From Marthasterias glacialis (Eukaryota; Echinodermata; Asteroidea; Forcipulatida; Asteriidae), in assembly GCA_911728455.2 (NCBI GenBank), contig OU452223.1, positions 13,739,423 through 13,803,422 of the forward strand: DNA of 64,000 bases, read 5' to 3'. Positions 28,991 to 41,829 of the stretch are shown here, piece after piece. Each line of letters opens with the position of its first letter. The first letter of the stretch is position 1. The notes beneath the pieces are model-generated. The model was not told the DNA's origin. It searched no databases and worked only from the letters and a program-made list of their open reading frames with translations. A program made the translations under genes and the position numbers.

Positions 28991-31900
28991 ACCATGTCAA
29001 GAGGGATATCCCCTAGTACCAGTGCTCTAATTTGCAAGTCCGGATAAGCGTTAGTTCGGGAAATATTCACCATTTTTAGGCTGAAAGTTTTAGGGTCAAA
29101 AAACACAAATTTTTTAGTACCCCCCTAAAAAATATTGGAGTTTTGGACTAAAATGTCAATGTCGTTTTTGCTCTACCATGTCAAGAGGGAATATCCCCCA
29201 GTACCAGTGCTCTAATTTGCAAGTCCGGATGAGCGTTAGTTGGGGAAACATCTACAAGTTTTGGGGCTGAAAGTTTTAGAATCAAAAAGCACATATTTTT
29301 TAGTACCCCCCTAAAAAATATTGGAGTTTTGGACTAAAATGTCAAAGTCGTTTTTGCTCTACCATTTCAAGACGGAATATCCCCCAGTACCAGTACTCTA
29401 ATTTGCAAGTCCGGATGAGCGATAGTTCGGGAAATATCCACCATTTTTGGGGCTGAAAGTGTTAGAGTCAAAAAGCACAAATTTTACAGTACCCCCCTAA
29501 ACAAAATTGGAGTTTTGGACCAAAATTTCAAAGTCGTTTTTGCTCTACCATGTCAAGAGGTAATATACCCCAGTACCAGTGCTCTAATTTGCAAATCCGG
29601 ATGAGCGTTAGCTCGGGAAACATCCACAAGTTTTGGGGCTGAAAGTTTTAGGGTCAAAAAGCATGTATTTTTTAGTACCCCCCTAAAAAATATTGGAGTT
29701 TTGGACCAAAATGTCAAAGTCGTTTTTGCTCTACCATGTCAAGAGGGAATATCCCCCAGTACCAGTGCTCTAATTTGCAAATCCGGATAAACGTTAGTTC
29801 GGGAAATATTCACCTTTTTTAGGCTGAAAGTTTTAGGGTCAAAAAACACAAATTTTTCAGTACCCCCCTAAAAAAATGGGAGTTTTGGACTAAAATTTCA
29901 AAGTCGTTGTTGCTCTACCATGTCAAGAGGGAATATCTCCCTGTACCAGTGCTCTAATTTGCAAGTCCGGATGAGCGTTAGTTGGGGAAACATCCACAAG
30001 TTTTGGGGCTGAAAGTTTTAGGGTCAAAAAGCATGTATTTTACAGTACCCCCCTAAACAAATTTGGAGTTTTGGACCAAAATTTCAAAGTCGTTTTTGCT
30101 CTACCATTTCAAGAGGGAATATCCCCTAGTACTAGTACTCTAATTTGCAAGTCCGGATGAGCGGTAGTTCGGGAAATATCCACCATTTTTGCGGCTGAAA
30201 GTTTTAGAATCAAAAAGCACAACTTTTACAGTACCCCCCTAAACAAAATTGGAGTTTTGGACTAAAATTTCAAAGTCGTTTTTGCTCTACCATGTCAAGA
30301 GGGAATATCCCCCAGTACCAGTGCTCTAATTTGCAAGTCCGGATGAGCGATAGTTCGGGAAATATCCACCATTTTTGGGGCTGAAAGTTTTAGAATCAAA
30401 AAGCACAAATTTTACAGTACCCCCCTAAACAAAATTGGAGTTTTGGACTAAAATTTCAAAGTCGTTGTTGCTCTACCATGTCAAGAGGGATTATCCCCCA
30501 GTACCAGTGCTTTAGTTTGCAAGTCCGAATGAGCGTTAGTTCGGGAAACATCCACAAGTTTTGGGGCTGAAAGTTTTAGGGTCAAAAAGCATGTATTTTT
30601 TAGTACCCCCCTAAAAAATATTGGAGTTTTGGACCAAAACGTCAATGTCGTTTTTGCTCTACCATGTCAAGAGGGAATATCCCCCAGTACCAGTGCTCTA
30701 ATTTGCAAGTCCGGATGAGCGTTAGTTGGGGAAACATCCACAAGTTTGGGGGCTGAAAGTTTTAGGGTGAAAAGCACATTTTTTAGTACCCCTTAAAAAA
30801 TATTGGAGTTTTGGACCAAAATGTCAAAGTCGTTTTTGCTCTACCATGTCAAGAGGGAATATCCCCTAGTACCAGTGGTCTAATTTGCGAATCCGGATGA
30901 GCGTTAGTTCGGGAAATATTCACCATTTTTAGGCTGAAAGCTTTAGGGTCAAAAAACACAAATTTTTCAGTACCCCCCTAAAAAAATTTGAGTTTTGGAC
31001 TAAAATTTCAAAGTCGTTTTTGCTCTACCATGTCAAAAGGGAATATCCCCCAGTACCAGTGCTTTAATTTGCAAATCCGGATAAGCGTTAGTTTTGGAAA
31101 CATCCACCAGTTTTGGGGCTGAAAGTTTTAGGGTCAAAAAGCACAAATTTTACAGTAACTCCTAAACAAAATTGGAGTTTTGGACCAAAATGTCAATGTC
31201 GTTTTTGCTCTACCATGTCAAGAGGGAATATCCCCCAGTACCAGTGCTCTAATTTGCAAGTACGGATGAGCGTTAGTTCGGGAAACATCCACAAGTTTTG
31301 GGGCTGAAAGTTTTAGGGTCAAAAAGCATGTATTTTTTAGTACCCCCCCTAAAAGAAATTGGAGTTTTGGACTAAAATTTCAAAGTCGTTTTTGCTCTAC
31401 CATGTCAAAAGGAAATATCCCCAAGTACCAGTGCTCTAATTTGCAAGTCCGGAAGAGCGTTAGTTCGGGAAATATTCACCATTTTTAGGCTGAAAGTGTT
31501 AGGGTCAAAAAACACAAATTTTTCAGTACCCCCCTAAAAAAATTGGAGTTTTGGATCAAAATTTCAAAGTCGTTTTTGCTCTACCATGTCAAGAGGGAAT
31601 ATCCCCCAGTACCAGTGCTTTAATTTGCAAATCCGGATAAGCGTTAGTTCGGGAAACATCCACCAGTTTTGGGGCTGAAAGTTTTAGGGTCAAAAAGCAC
31701 AAATTTTACAGTACCCCCTAAAAAAATTTGAGTTTTGGACTAAAATTTCAAAGTCGTTTTTGCTCTACCATGTCAAGAGGGAATATCCCCCAGTACCAGT
31801 GCTCTAATTTGCAAGTCCGGATGAGCGATAGTTCGGGAAATATCCACAAGTTTTGGGGCTGAAAGTTTTAGAATCAAAAAGCACAAATTTTACAGTACCC

Positions 31901-33670
31901 CCTAAACAAAATTGGAGTTTTGGACCAAAATTTCAATGTCGTTTTTGCTCTACCATGTCAAGAGGAAATATCCCCCAGTACCAGTGCTCTAATTTTCTAG
32001 TCCGGATGAGCGTTAGTTCGGGAAACATCCACAAGTTTTGGGGCTGAAAGTGTTAGGGTCAAAAAGCATGTATTTTTTAGTACCCCCCTAAACAAATTTG
32101 GAGTTTTGGACCAAAATTTCAAAGTCGTTTTTGCTCTACCAAGTCAATAGGGAATATTCCCCCAGTACCAGTGCTCTAATTTGCAAGGCCGGATGAGCGT
32201 TAGTTGGGGAAACATCCACAAGTTTTGGGGCTGAAAGTTTTAGGGTCAAAAAGCACATATTTTTTAGTACCCCCCTAAAAAATATTGGAGTTTTGGACCA
32301 AAATGTCAAAGTCGTTTTTGCTCTACCATGTCAAGAGGGAATATCCCCTAGTACCAGTGCTCTAATTTGCAAGTCCGGATGAGCGATAATTCTGGAAATA
32401 TCCACCATTTTTGGGGCTGAAAGTTTTAGAATCAAAAAGCACAAATTTTACAGTACCCCCCTAAACAAAATTGGAGTTTTGGACTAAAATTTCGAAGTCG
32501 TTGTTGCTCTACCATGTCAAGAGGGATTATCCCCCAGTACCAGTGCTTTAATTTGCAAGTCCGGATGATCGTTAGTTCGGGAAACATCCACCAGTTTTGG
32601 GGCTGAAAGTTTTAGGGTCAAAAAGCACATATTTTTTAGTACCCCCCTAAAAAATATTGGAGTTTTGGACCAAAACGTCAATGTCGTTTTTGCTCTACCA
32701 TGTCAAGAGGTAATATCCCCAAGTACCAGTGCTCTAATTTGCAAGTACGGATGAGCGTTAGTTGGGGAAACATCCACAAGTTTTGGGGCTGAAAGTTTTA
32801 GGGTGAAAGAAACATTTTCTAGTACCCCCCTAAAAATTTTTGGAGTTTTGGACCAAAATGTCAAAGTCGTTTTTGCTCTACCATGTCAAGAGGGAATATC
32901 CCCTAGTACCAGTGCTCTAATTTGCAAATCCGGATGAGCGTTAGTTCGGGAAATATTCACCATTTTTAGGCTGAAAGTTTTAGGGTCAAAAAACACAAAT
33001 TTTTCAGTACCCCCCTAAAAAAATTTGGAATTTTGGACTAAAATTTCAAAGTCGTTTTTGCTCTACCATGTCAAGAGGGAATATCCCCTAGTACCAGTGC
33101 TCTAATTTGCAAGTCCGGTCAAGAGGGACTATCCCCCAGTACCAGTTCTTTAATTTGCAAATCCGGATAAGCGTTAGTTCGGGAAACATCCACCAGTTTT
33201 GGGGCTGAAAGTTTTAGGGTGAAAAAGCACAAATTTTACAGTACCCCCCTAAAAAAAATGGGAGTTTTGGACTAAAATGTCCAAGTCGTTTTTGCTCTAC
33301 CATGTCAAGAGGGAATATCCCCCAGTACCAGTGCTCTAATTTGCAAGTCCAGATGAGCGTTAGTTCGGGAAACATCCACCAGTTTTGGGGCTGAAAGTTT
33401 TAGGGTCAAAAAGCACATATTTTTTATTACCCCCTAAAAAATATTGGAGTTTTGGACCAAAATGTCAATGTTGTTTTTGCTCTACCATGTCAAGAGGGAA
33501 TATCCCCCAGTACCAGTGCTCTAATTTGCAAGTCCGGATGAGCGTTAGTTCGGGAAACATCCACCAGTTTTGGGGCTGAAAATTTTAGGGTCAAAAAGCA
33601 TGTATTTTTTAGTACCCCCCCTAAAAAATATTGGAGTTTTGGACCAAAATGTCAAAGTCGTTTTTGCTCA
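28991..33670 (+). repeat. 4.68 kb higher-order repeat, copy 2
   Basis: This is the same 4,680 bp block as copy 1, in the same orientation and directly adjacent. It holds the 48 bp truncated monomer at 33,115. A C-run length difference near 33,613 belongs to the edge with copy 3. The identity with copy 1, about 99.9 percent by eye, implies a very recent duplication or ongoing homogenisation. Confidence 0.92.
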
Positions 33671-36600
33671 ACCATGTCAAGAGGGATATCCCCTAGTACC
33701 AGTGCTCTAATTTGCAAGTCCGGATAAGCGTTAGTTCGGGAAATATTCACCATTTTTAGGCTGAAAGTTTTAGGGTCAAAAAACACAAATTTTTTAGTAC
33801 CCCCCTAAAAAATATTGGAGTTTTGGACTAAAATGTCAATGTCGTTTTTGCTCTACCATGTCAAGAGGGAATATCCCCCAGTACCAGTGCTCTAATTTGC
33901 AAGTCCGGATGAGCGTTAGTTGGGGAAACATCTACAAGTTTTGGGGCTGAAAGTTTTAGAATCAAAAAGCACATATTTTTTAGTACCCCCCTAAAAAATA
34001 TTGGAGTTTTGGACTAAAATGTCAAAGTCGTTTTTGCTCTACCATTTCAAGACGGAATATCCCCCAGTACCAGTACTCTAATTTGCAAGTCCGGATGAGC
34101 GATAGTTCGGGAAATATCCACCATTTTTGGGGCTGAAAGTGTTAGGGTCAAAAAGCACAAATTTTACAGTACCCCCCTAAACAAAATTGGAGTTTTGGAC
34201 CAAAATTTCAAAGTCGTTTTTGCTCTACCATGTCAAGAGGTAATATACCCCAGTACCAGTGCTCTAATTTGCAAGTCCGGATGAGCGTTAGCTCGGGAAA
34301 CATCCACAAGTTTTGGGGCTGAAAGTTTTAGGGTCAAAAAGCATGTATTTTTTAGTACCCCCCTAAAAAATATTGGAGTTTTGGACCAAAATGTCAAAGT
34401 CGTTTTTGCTCTACCATGTCAAGAGGGAATATCCCCCAGTACCAGTGCTCTAATTTGCAAATCCGGATAAACGTTAGTTCGGGAAATATTCACCTTTTTT
34501 AGGCTGAAAGTTTTAGGGTCAAAAAACACAAATTTTTCAGTACCCCCCTAAAAAAATGGGAGTTTTGGACTAAAATTTCAAAGTCGTTGTTGCTCTACCA
34601 TGTCAAGAGGGAATATCTCCCTGTACCAGTGCTCTAATTTGCAAGTCCGGATGAGCGTTAGTTGGGGAAACATCCACAAGTTTTGGGGCTGAAAGTTTTA
34701 GGGTCAAAAAGCATGTATTTTACAGTACCCCCCTAAACAAATTTGGAGTTTTGGACCAAAATTTCAAAGTCGTTTTTGCTCTACCATTTCAAGAGGGAAT
34801 ATCCCCTAGTACTAGTACTCTAATTTGCAAGTCCGGATGAGCGGTAGTTCGGGAAATATCCACCATTTTTGCGGCTGAAAGTTTTAGAATCAAAAAGCAC
34901 AACTTTTACAGTACCCCCCTAAACAAAATTGGAGTTTTGGACTAAAATTTCAAAGTCGTTTTTGCTCTACCATGTCAAGAGGGAATATCCCCCAGTACCA
35001 GTGCTCTAATTTGCAAGTCCGGATGAGCGATAGTTCGGGAAATATCCACCATTTTTGGGGCTGAAAGTTTTAGAATCAAAAAGCACAAATTTTACAGTAC
35101 CCCCCTAAACAAAATTGGAGTTTTGGACTAAAATTTCAAAGTCGTTGTTGCTCTACCATGTCAAGAGGGATTATCCCCCAGTACCAGTGCTTTAGTTTGC
35201 AAGTCCGAATGAGCGTTAGTTCGGGAAACATCCACAAGTTTTGGGGCTGAAAGTTTTAGGGTCAAAAAGCATGTATTTTTTAGTACCCCCCTAAAAAATA
35301 TTGGAGTTTTGGACCAAAACGTCAATGTCGTTTTTGCTCTACCATGTCAAGAGGGAATATCCCCCAGTACCAGTGCTCTAATTTGCAAGTCCGGATGAGC
35401 GTTAGTTGGGGAAACATCCACAAGTTTGGGGGCTGAAAGTTTTAGGGTGAAAAGCACATTTTTTAGTACCCCTTAAAAAATATTGGAGTTTTGGACCAAA
35501 ATGTCAAAGTCGTTTTTGCTCTACCATGTCAAGAGGGAATATCCCCTAGTACCAGTGGTCTAATTTGCGAATCCGGATGAGCGTTAGTTCGGGAAATATT
35601 CACCATTTTCAGGCTGAAAGCTTTAGGGTCAAAAAACACAAATTTTTCAGTACCCCCCTAAAAAAATTTGAGTTTTGGACTAAAATTTCAAAGTCGTTTT
35701 TGCTCTACCATGTCAAAAGGGAATATCCCCCAGTACCAGTGCTTTAATTTGCAAATCCGGATAAGCGTTAGTTTTGGAAACATCCACCAGTTTTGGGGCT
35801 GAAAGTTTTAGGGTCAAAAAGCACAAATTTTACAGTAACTCCTAAACAAAATTGGAGTTTTGGACCAAAATGTCAATGTCGTTTTTGCTCTACCATGTCA
35901 AGAGGGAATATCCCCCAGTACCAGTGCTCTAATTTGCAAGTACGGATGAGCGTTAGTTCGGGAAACATCCACAAGTTTTGGGGCTGAAAGTTTTAGGGTC
36001 AAAAAGCATGTATTTTTTAGTACCCCCCCTAAAAGAAATTGGAGTTTTGGACTAAAATTTCAAAGTCGTTTTTGCTCTACCATGTCAAAAGGAAAAATCC
36101 CCAAGTACCAGTGCTCTTATTTGCAAGTCCGGAAGAGCGTTAGTTCGGGAAATATTCACCATTTTTAGGCTGAAAGTGTTAGGGTCAAAAAACACAAATT
36201 TTTCAGTACCCCCCTAAAAAAATTTGAGTTTTGGACTAAAATTTCAAAGTCGTTTTCGCTCTACCATGTCAAGAGGGAATATCCCCCAGTACCAGTGCTT
36301 TAATTTGCAAATCCGGATAAGCGTTAGTTCGGGAAACATCCACCAGTTTTGGGGCTGAAAGTTTTAGGGTCAAAAAGCACAAATTTTACAGTACCCCCTA
36401 AAAAAATTTGAGTTTTGGACTAAAATTTCAAAGTCGTTTTTGCTCTACCATGTCAAGAGGGAATATCCCCCAGTACCAGTGCTCTAATTTGCAAGTCCGG
36501 ATGAGCGATAGTTCGGGAAATATCCACAAGTTTTGGGGCTGAAAGTTTTAGAATCAAAAAGCACAAATTTTACAGTACCCCCTAAACAAAATTGGAGTTT

Positions 36601-37945
36601 TGGACCAAAATTTCAATGTCGTTTTTGCTCTACCATGTCAAGAGGAAATATCCCCCAGTACCAGTGCTCTAATTTGCAAGTACGTATGAGCGTTAGTTCG
36701 GGAAACATCCACAAGTTTTGGGGCTGAAAGTGTTAGGGTCAAAAAGCATGTATTTTTTAGTACCCCCCTAAACAAATTTGGAGTTTTGGACCAAAATTTC
36801 AAAGTCGTTTTTGCTCTACCAAGTCAAGAGGGAATATTCCCCCAGTACCAGTGCTCTAATTTGCAAGTACGTATGAGCGTTAGTTCGGGAAACATCCACA
36901 AGTTTTGGGGCTGAAAGTGTTAGGGTCAAAAAGCATGTATTTTTTAGTACCCCCCTAAACAAATTTGGAGTTTTGGACCAAAATTTCAAAGTCGTTTTTG
37001 CTCTACCAAGTCAAGAGGGAATATTCCCCCAGTACCAGTGCTCTAATTTGCAAGGCCGGATGAGCGTTAGTTGGGGAAACATCCACAAGTTTTGGGGCTG
37101 AAAGTTTAAGGGTCAAAAAGCACATATTTTTTAGTACCCCCCTAAAAAATATTGGAGTTTTGGACCAAAATGTCAAAGTCGTTTTTGCTCTACCATGTCA
37201 AGAGGGAATATCCCCTAGTACCAGTGCTCTAATTTGCAAGTCCGGATGAGCGATAATTCTGGAAATATCCACCATTTTTGGGGCTGAAAGTTTTAGAATC
37301 AAAAAGCACAAATTTTACAGTACCCCCCTAAACAAAATTGGAGTTTTGGACTAAAATTTCGAAGTCGTTGTTGCTCTACCATGTCAAGAGGGATTATCCC
37401 CCAGTACCAGTGCTTTAATTTGCAAGTCCGGATGATCGTTAGTTCGGGAAACATCCACCAGTTTTTGGGCTGAAAGTTTTAGGGTCAAAAAGCACATATT
37501 TTTTAGTACCCCCCTAAAAAATATTGGAGTTTTGGACCAAAACGTCAATGTCGTTTTTGCTCTACCATGTCAAGAGGTAATATCCCCAAGTACCAGTGCT
37601 CTAATTTGCAAGTACGGATGAGCGTTAGTTGGGGAAACATCCACAAGTTTTGGGGCTGAAAGTTTTAGGGTGAAAGAAACATTTTCTAGTACCCCCCTAA
37701 AAATTTTTGGAGTTTTGGACCAAAATGTCAAAGTCGTTTTTGCTCTACCATGTCAAGAGGGAATATCCCCTAGTACCAGTGCTCTAATTTGCAAATCCGG
37801 ATGAGCGTTAGTTCGGGAAATATTCACCATTTTTAGGCTGAAAGTTTTAGGGTCAAAAAACACAAATTTTTCAGTACCCCCCTAAAAAAATTTGGAATTT
37901 TGGACTAAAATTTCAAAGTCGTTTTTGCTCTACCATGTCAAGAGG
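33671..37945 (+). repeat. 4.68 kb higher-order repeat, copy 3 (incomplete, with one extra monomer)
   Basis: The block follows copy 2 closely up to about 36,090, then collects more differences. One monomer with the variant GCAAGTACGTATGAGCG is duplicated (near 36,676 and 36,863), which shifts later landmarks by about 187 bp: GCAAGGCCGG lies at 32,183 in copy 2 and 37,050 here. It leaves the pattern near 37,945, before the truncated monomer seen in copies 1 and 2. Confidence 0.88.
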
Positions 37946-40900
37946 GAATATCCCCCAGTACCAGTGCTTTAATTTGCAAATCCGGATAAGCGTTAGTTCG
38001 GGAAACATCCACTAGTTTTGGGGCTGAAAGTTTTAGGGTCAAAAAGCACAAATTTTACAGTACCCCCTAAAAAAATTTGAGTTTTGGACTAAAATTTCAA
38101 AGTCGTTTTTGCTCTACCATGTCAAGAGGGAATATCCCCCAGTACCAGTGCTCTAATTTGCAAGTCCGGATGAGCGATAGTTAGGGAAATATCCACAAGT
38201 TTTGGGGCTGAAAGTTTAAGGGTCAAAAAGCATGTATTTTTTAGTACCCCCCTAAAAAAAATTGGAGTTTTGGACTAAAATTTCAAATTCGTTTTTGCTC
38301 TACCATGTCAAGAGGGAATATCCCCTAGTACAAGTGCTCCAATTTGCAAGTCCGGAAGAGCGATAATTTGGGAAACATGCACCATTTTGGGGGCTGAAAG
38401 TTTTATATCTAAAAGCACAAATTTTACAGTACCCCCCTAAAAAATATTGGAGTTTTGGAATAAAATTTCAAAGTCGTTTTTGCTCTACCATGTCAAGAGG
38501 GAATATCCCCCAGTACCAGTGCTTTAATTTGCAAACCCGGATAAGCGTTAGTTCGGGAAACATCCACCAGTTTTGGGGCTGAAAGTTTTAGGGTCAAAAA
38601 GCACATATTTTTTAGTACCCCCCTAAAAAATATTGGGAGTTTTGGACCAAAACGTCAAAGTCGTTTTTGCTCTACCATGTCAAGAAGGAATATCCCCCAG
38701 TACCAGTGCTCTAATTTGCAAGTCCGGATGAGCGTTATTTGGGGAAACATCCACAAGTTTTGGGGCTGAAAGTTTAAGGGTGAAAAAGCATATATTTTAG
38801 TACCCCCCTAAAAAATATTGGTGTTTTGGACCAAGATGTCAAAGTCGTTTTTGCTCTACCATGTCAAGAGGGAATATCCCCCAGTACCAGTGCTCTAATT
38901 TGCAAATCCGGATAAACGTTAGTTCGGGAAATATTCACCTTTTTTAGGCTGAAAGTTTTAGGGTCAAAAAACACATATTTTTCAGTACCCCCCTAAAAAA
39001 ATGGGAGTTTTGGACTAAAATTTCAAAGTCGTTTTTGATCTACCATGTCAAAAGGAAATATCCCCAAGTACCAGTGCTCTAATTTGCAAGTCCGGATGAG
39101 CGTTAGTTCGGGAAATATTCACCATTTTTAGGCTGAAAGTGTTAGGGTCAAAAAACACAAATTTTTCAGTACCCCCCTAAAAAAATTTGAGTTTTTGACT
39201 AAAATTTCAAAGTCGTTTTTGCTCTACCATGTCAAGAGGGAATATCCCCCAGTACCAGTGCTTTAATTTGCAAATCCGGATAAGCGTTAGTTCGGGAAAC
39301 ATCCACCAGTTTTGGGGCTGAAAGTTTTAGGGTCAAAAAGCACAAATTTTACAGTACCCCCTAAAAAAATTTGAGTTTTGGACCATAATTTCAAAGTCGT
39401 TTTTGCTCTACCATGTCAAGAGAGAATATCCCCTAGTACCAGTGCTCTAATTTGCAAATCCGGACAAGCGTTAGTTCGGGAAATATTTACCATTTTTAGG
39501 CTGAAAGTTTTAGGGTCAAAAAACACAAATTTTTCAGTAAACCCTAAAAAAAATTGGAGTTTTGGACTAAAATTTCAAAGTTGTTTTTGCTCTACCATGT
39601 CAAGAGGGAATATCCCGTAGTACCAGTGCTTTAATTTTCCAGTTCGGATGATCATTAGTTCGGGAAACATCCACAAGTTTTGGGGCTGAAAGTTTTAGGG
39701 TCAAAAAGCATGTATTTTTTAGTACCCCCCTAAAAAAAATTGGAGTTTTGGATCAAAATGTCAAAGTTGTTTTTGCTCTACCATGTCAAGAGGGAATATC
39801 CCCCAGTAACAGTGCTCTAATTTGCAAGTCCGGATGAGCGATAATTCTGGAAATATCCACCATTTTTGGGGCTGAAAGTTTTAGAATCAAAAAGCACAAA
39901 TTTTACAGTACCCCCCTAAACAAAATTGGAGTTTTGGACTAAAATTTCAAAGTCGTTGTTGCTCTACCATGTCAAGAGGGATTATCCCCCAGTACCAGTG
40001 CTTTAATTTGCAAGTCCGGATCAGCGTTAGTTCGGGAAACATCCACAAGTTTTGGGGCTGAAAGTGTTAGGGTCAAAAAGCATGTATTTTTTAGTACCCC
40101 CCTAAAAAATATTGGAGTTTTGGACCAAAACGTCAATGCGTTTTTGCTCTACCATGTCAAGAGGGAATATCCCCCAGTACCAGTGCTCTAATTTGCAAGT
40201 CCGGATGAGCGTTAGTTGGGGAAACATCCACAAGTTTGGGGGCTGAAAGTTTTAGGGTGAAAAGCACGATTTTTAGTACCCCTTAAAAAATATTGGAGTT
40301 TTGGACCAAAATGTCAGAGTCGTTTTTGCTCTACCATGTCAAGAGGGAATATCCCCTAGTACCAGTGCTCTAATTTGCGAATCCGGATGAGCGTTAGTTC
40401 GGGAAATATTCACCATTTTTAGGCTGAAAGCTTTAGGGTCAAAAAACACAAATTTTTCAGTACCCTCCTAAAAAAATTTCAGTTTTGGACTAAAATTTCA
40501 AAGTTGTTTTTGCTCTACCATGTCAAAAGGGAATATCCCCCAGTACCAGTGCTTTAATTTGCAAATCCGGATAAGCGTTAGTTCGGGAAACATCCACCAG
40601 TTTTGGGGCTGAAAGTTTTAGGGTCAAAAAGCACAAATTTTACAGTACCCCCTAAACAAAATTGGAGTTTTGGACCAAAATGTCAATGTCGTTTTTGCTC
40701 TACCATGTCAAGAGGGAATATCCCCCAGTACCAGTGCTCTAATTTGCAAGTACGGATGAACGTTAGTTCGGGAAACATCCACAAGTTTTGGGGCTGAAAG
40801 TTTTAGGGTCAAAAAGCATGTATTTTTTAGTATCCCCCTAAAAGAAATTGGAGTTTTGGACCAAAATTTCAAAGTCGTTTTTGCTCTACCATGTCAAGAG

Positions 40901-41229
40901 GGAATATCCCCTAGTACCTGTGCTCTAATTTGCAAATCCGGATAAGCGTTAGTTCGGGATATATTCACTATTTTTAGGCTGAAAGTTTTAGGGTCAAAAA
41001 ACACAAATTTTTCAGTACCCCCTCAAAAAAAATTTGAGTTTTGGACTAAAATTTCAAAGTCGTTTTTGCTCTACCATGTCAAGAGGGAATATCCCCCAGT
41101 ACCAGTGCTCTAATTTGCAAGTCCGGATGAGCGTTAGTTCGGGAAATATCCACCATTTTTCGGCTGAAAGTTTTAGGTTCAAAAAGCAGAAATGTTAAAG
41201 TACCCCCCTAAAAAATAAATGGAGTTTTG

Positions 41230-41725
41230 GACAAAAATCTCAAAGTTCTTTTTGCTCTAGCATGTCTAGAGGGAATATCCCCCAGTACCAGTGCTCTAAT
41301 TTGCAAGTCTGGATGAGCGTTTGTTTGGGAAATATCCACCATTTTTCGGCTGAAACTTTTAGGGTCAAAAAACACAAATTGTACATTACCCCCCCACCCC
41401 TAAAAAACCTGAAGTTTTGGACCAAAGTTTCAAAGTTGTTTTTGCTCCACCATGTAAAAAGGGCAAATATCCAGGTACCAGTTCTATAATTGTCAAGTCG
41501 GGATCTGCGTTTGTTTTGGAAATATCCACCATTTTTCGGCGAAACTTTTCGGGTAAAAAAACACAAATTTTACATTACCCCTCTGAAAATTATCGATTTT
41601 GGACCAAAATTTCAAAGTCGTTTTCGCTCTACCATGTACAGAGGGCATTTCCCCCGGTACCAAGGCTTTAATTTGCAAGTCCGAATCTGCGTTAGTTATC
41701 CACCATTTTTGGGCTGAAACCTTTC
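41230..41725 (+). repeat. Degenerate edge of the satellite array
   Basis: The last two to three monomers are strongly diverged yet alignable: GGAATATCC becomes GGCAAATATCC, then GGCATTTCC. CCGGATGAGCG becomes GGGATCTGCG, then CGAATCTGCG. C runs are irregular. The final monomer is shortened and ends at about GGGCTGAAACCTTT. Unhomogenised edge monomers are expected at the border of a satellite array. An open frame of 108 codons on the minus strand here is a chance product of the repeat. Confidence 0.9.
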
Positions 41726-41829
41726 TCAAAACCCTTTATTATACATTATCAGGGAGCCCTTGAGTATGGCTTTCCAATAGTATCATACTTAGCCAGTTTC
41801 TTACAAAATTAGTGGAGGTATAGCCATTG

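Larger units (their letters stand above)
1..41725 (+). repeat. Satellite DNA array, 185-186 bp monomer, about 225 head-to-tail copies
   Basis: The landmark CATGTCAAGAGGG recurs at 176, 361, 547, 733, 919 and 1104 and so on to the end of the array, spaced 185 or 186 bp. All copies point the same way. Each monomer carries the same ordered blocks: CATGTCAAGAGGGAATATCC, then CAGTACCAGTGCTCTAATTT, CCGGATGAGCG, TTCGGGAAA, TTTTGGGGCTGAAAG, GGTCAAAAAGCA, GTACCCCCCTAAA and AGTTTTGGAC. Variants fall into recurrent classes at the middle block (CACATATTTTTTAG, CATGTATTTTTTAG, CACAAATTTTACAG, AACACAAATTTTTCAG). No transposase or other protein is encoded; short frames of about 60-80 codons are repeated translations of the monomer. 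The array starts before the window, so its true size is unknown. The length is in the range common for centromeric or heterochromatic satellites, but function is not shown. Confidence 0.98.

Noticed and set aside
3600-41000. Many open frames of 60-80 codons sharing MSRGNIPQYQCSNLQV-like protein
   Set aside because: They are translations of the 185-186 bp monomer. Frames start and stop with monomer variants, the period is not always a multiple of three, and no start context or splice signal is shared.
1-41725. TTTAGGG in each monomer as a telomere-like signal
   Set aside because: It occurs once per monomer and is not in tandem; there is no telomeric array.
1-41725. CRISPR array, because of regular spacing
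   Set aside because: The whole period is repeated, with no unique spacers, and the setting is a eukaryotic genome.
41240-41729. Overlapping frames on both strands (up to 108 codons) at the array edge
   Set aside because: They lie in degenerate satellite monomers and resemble no family.
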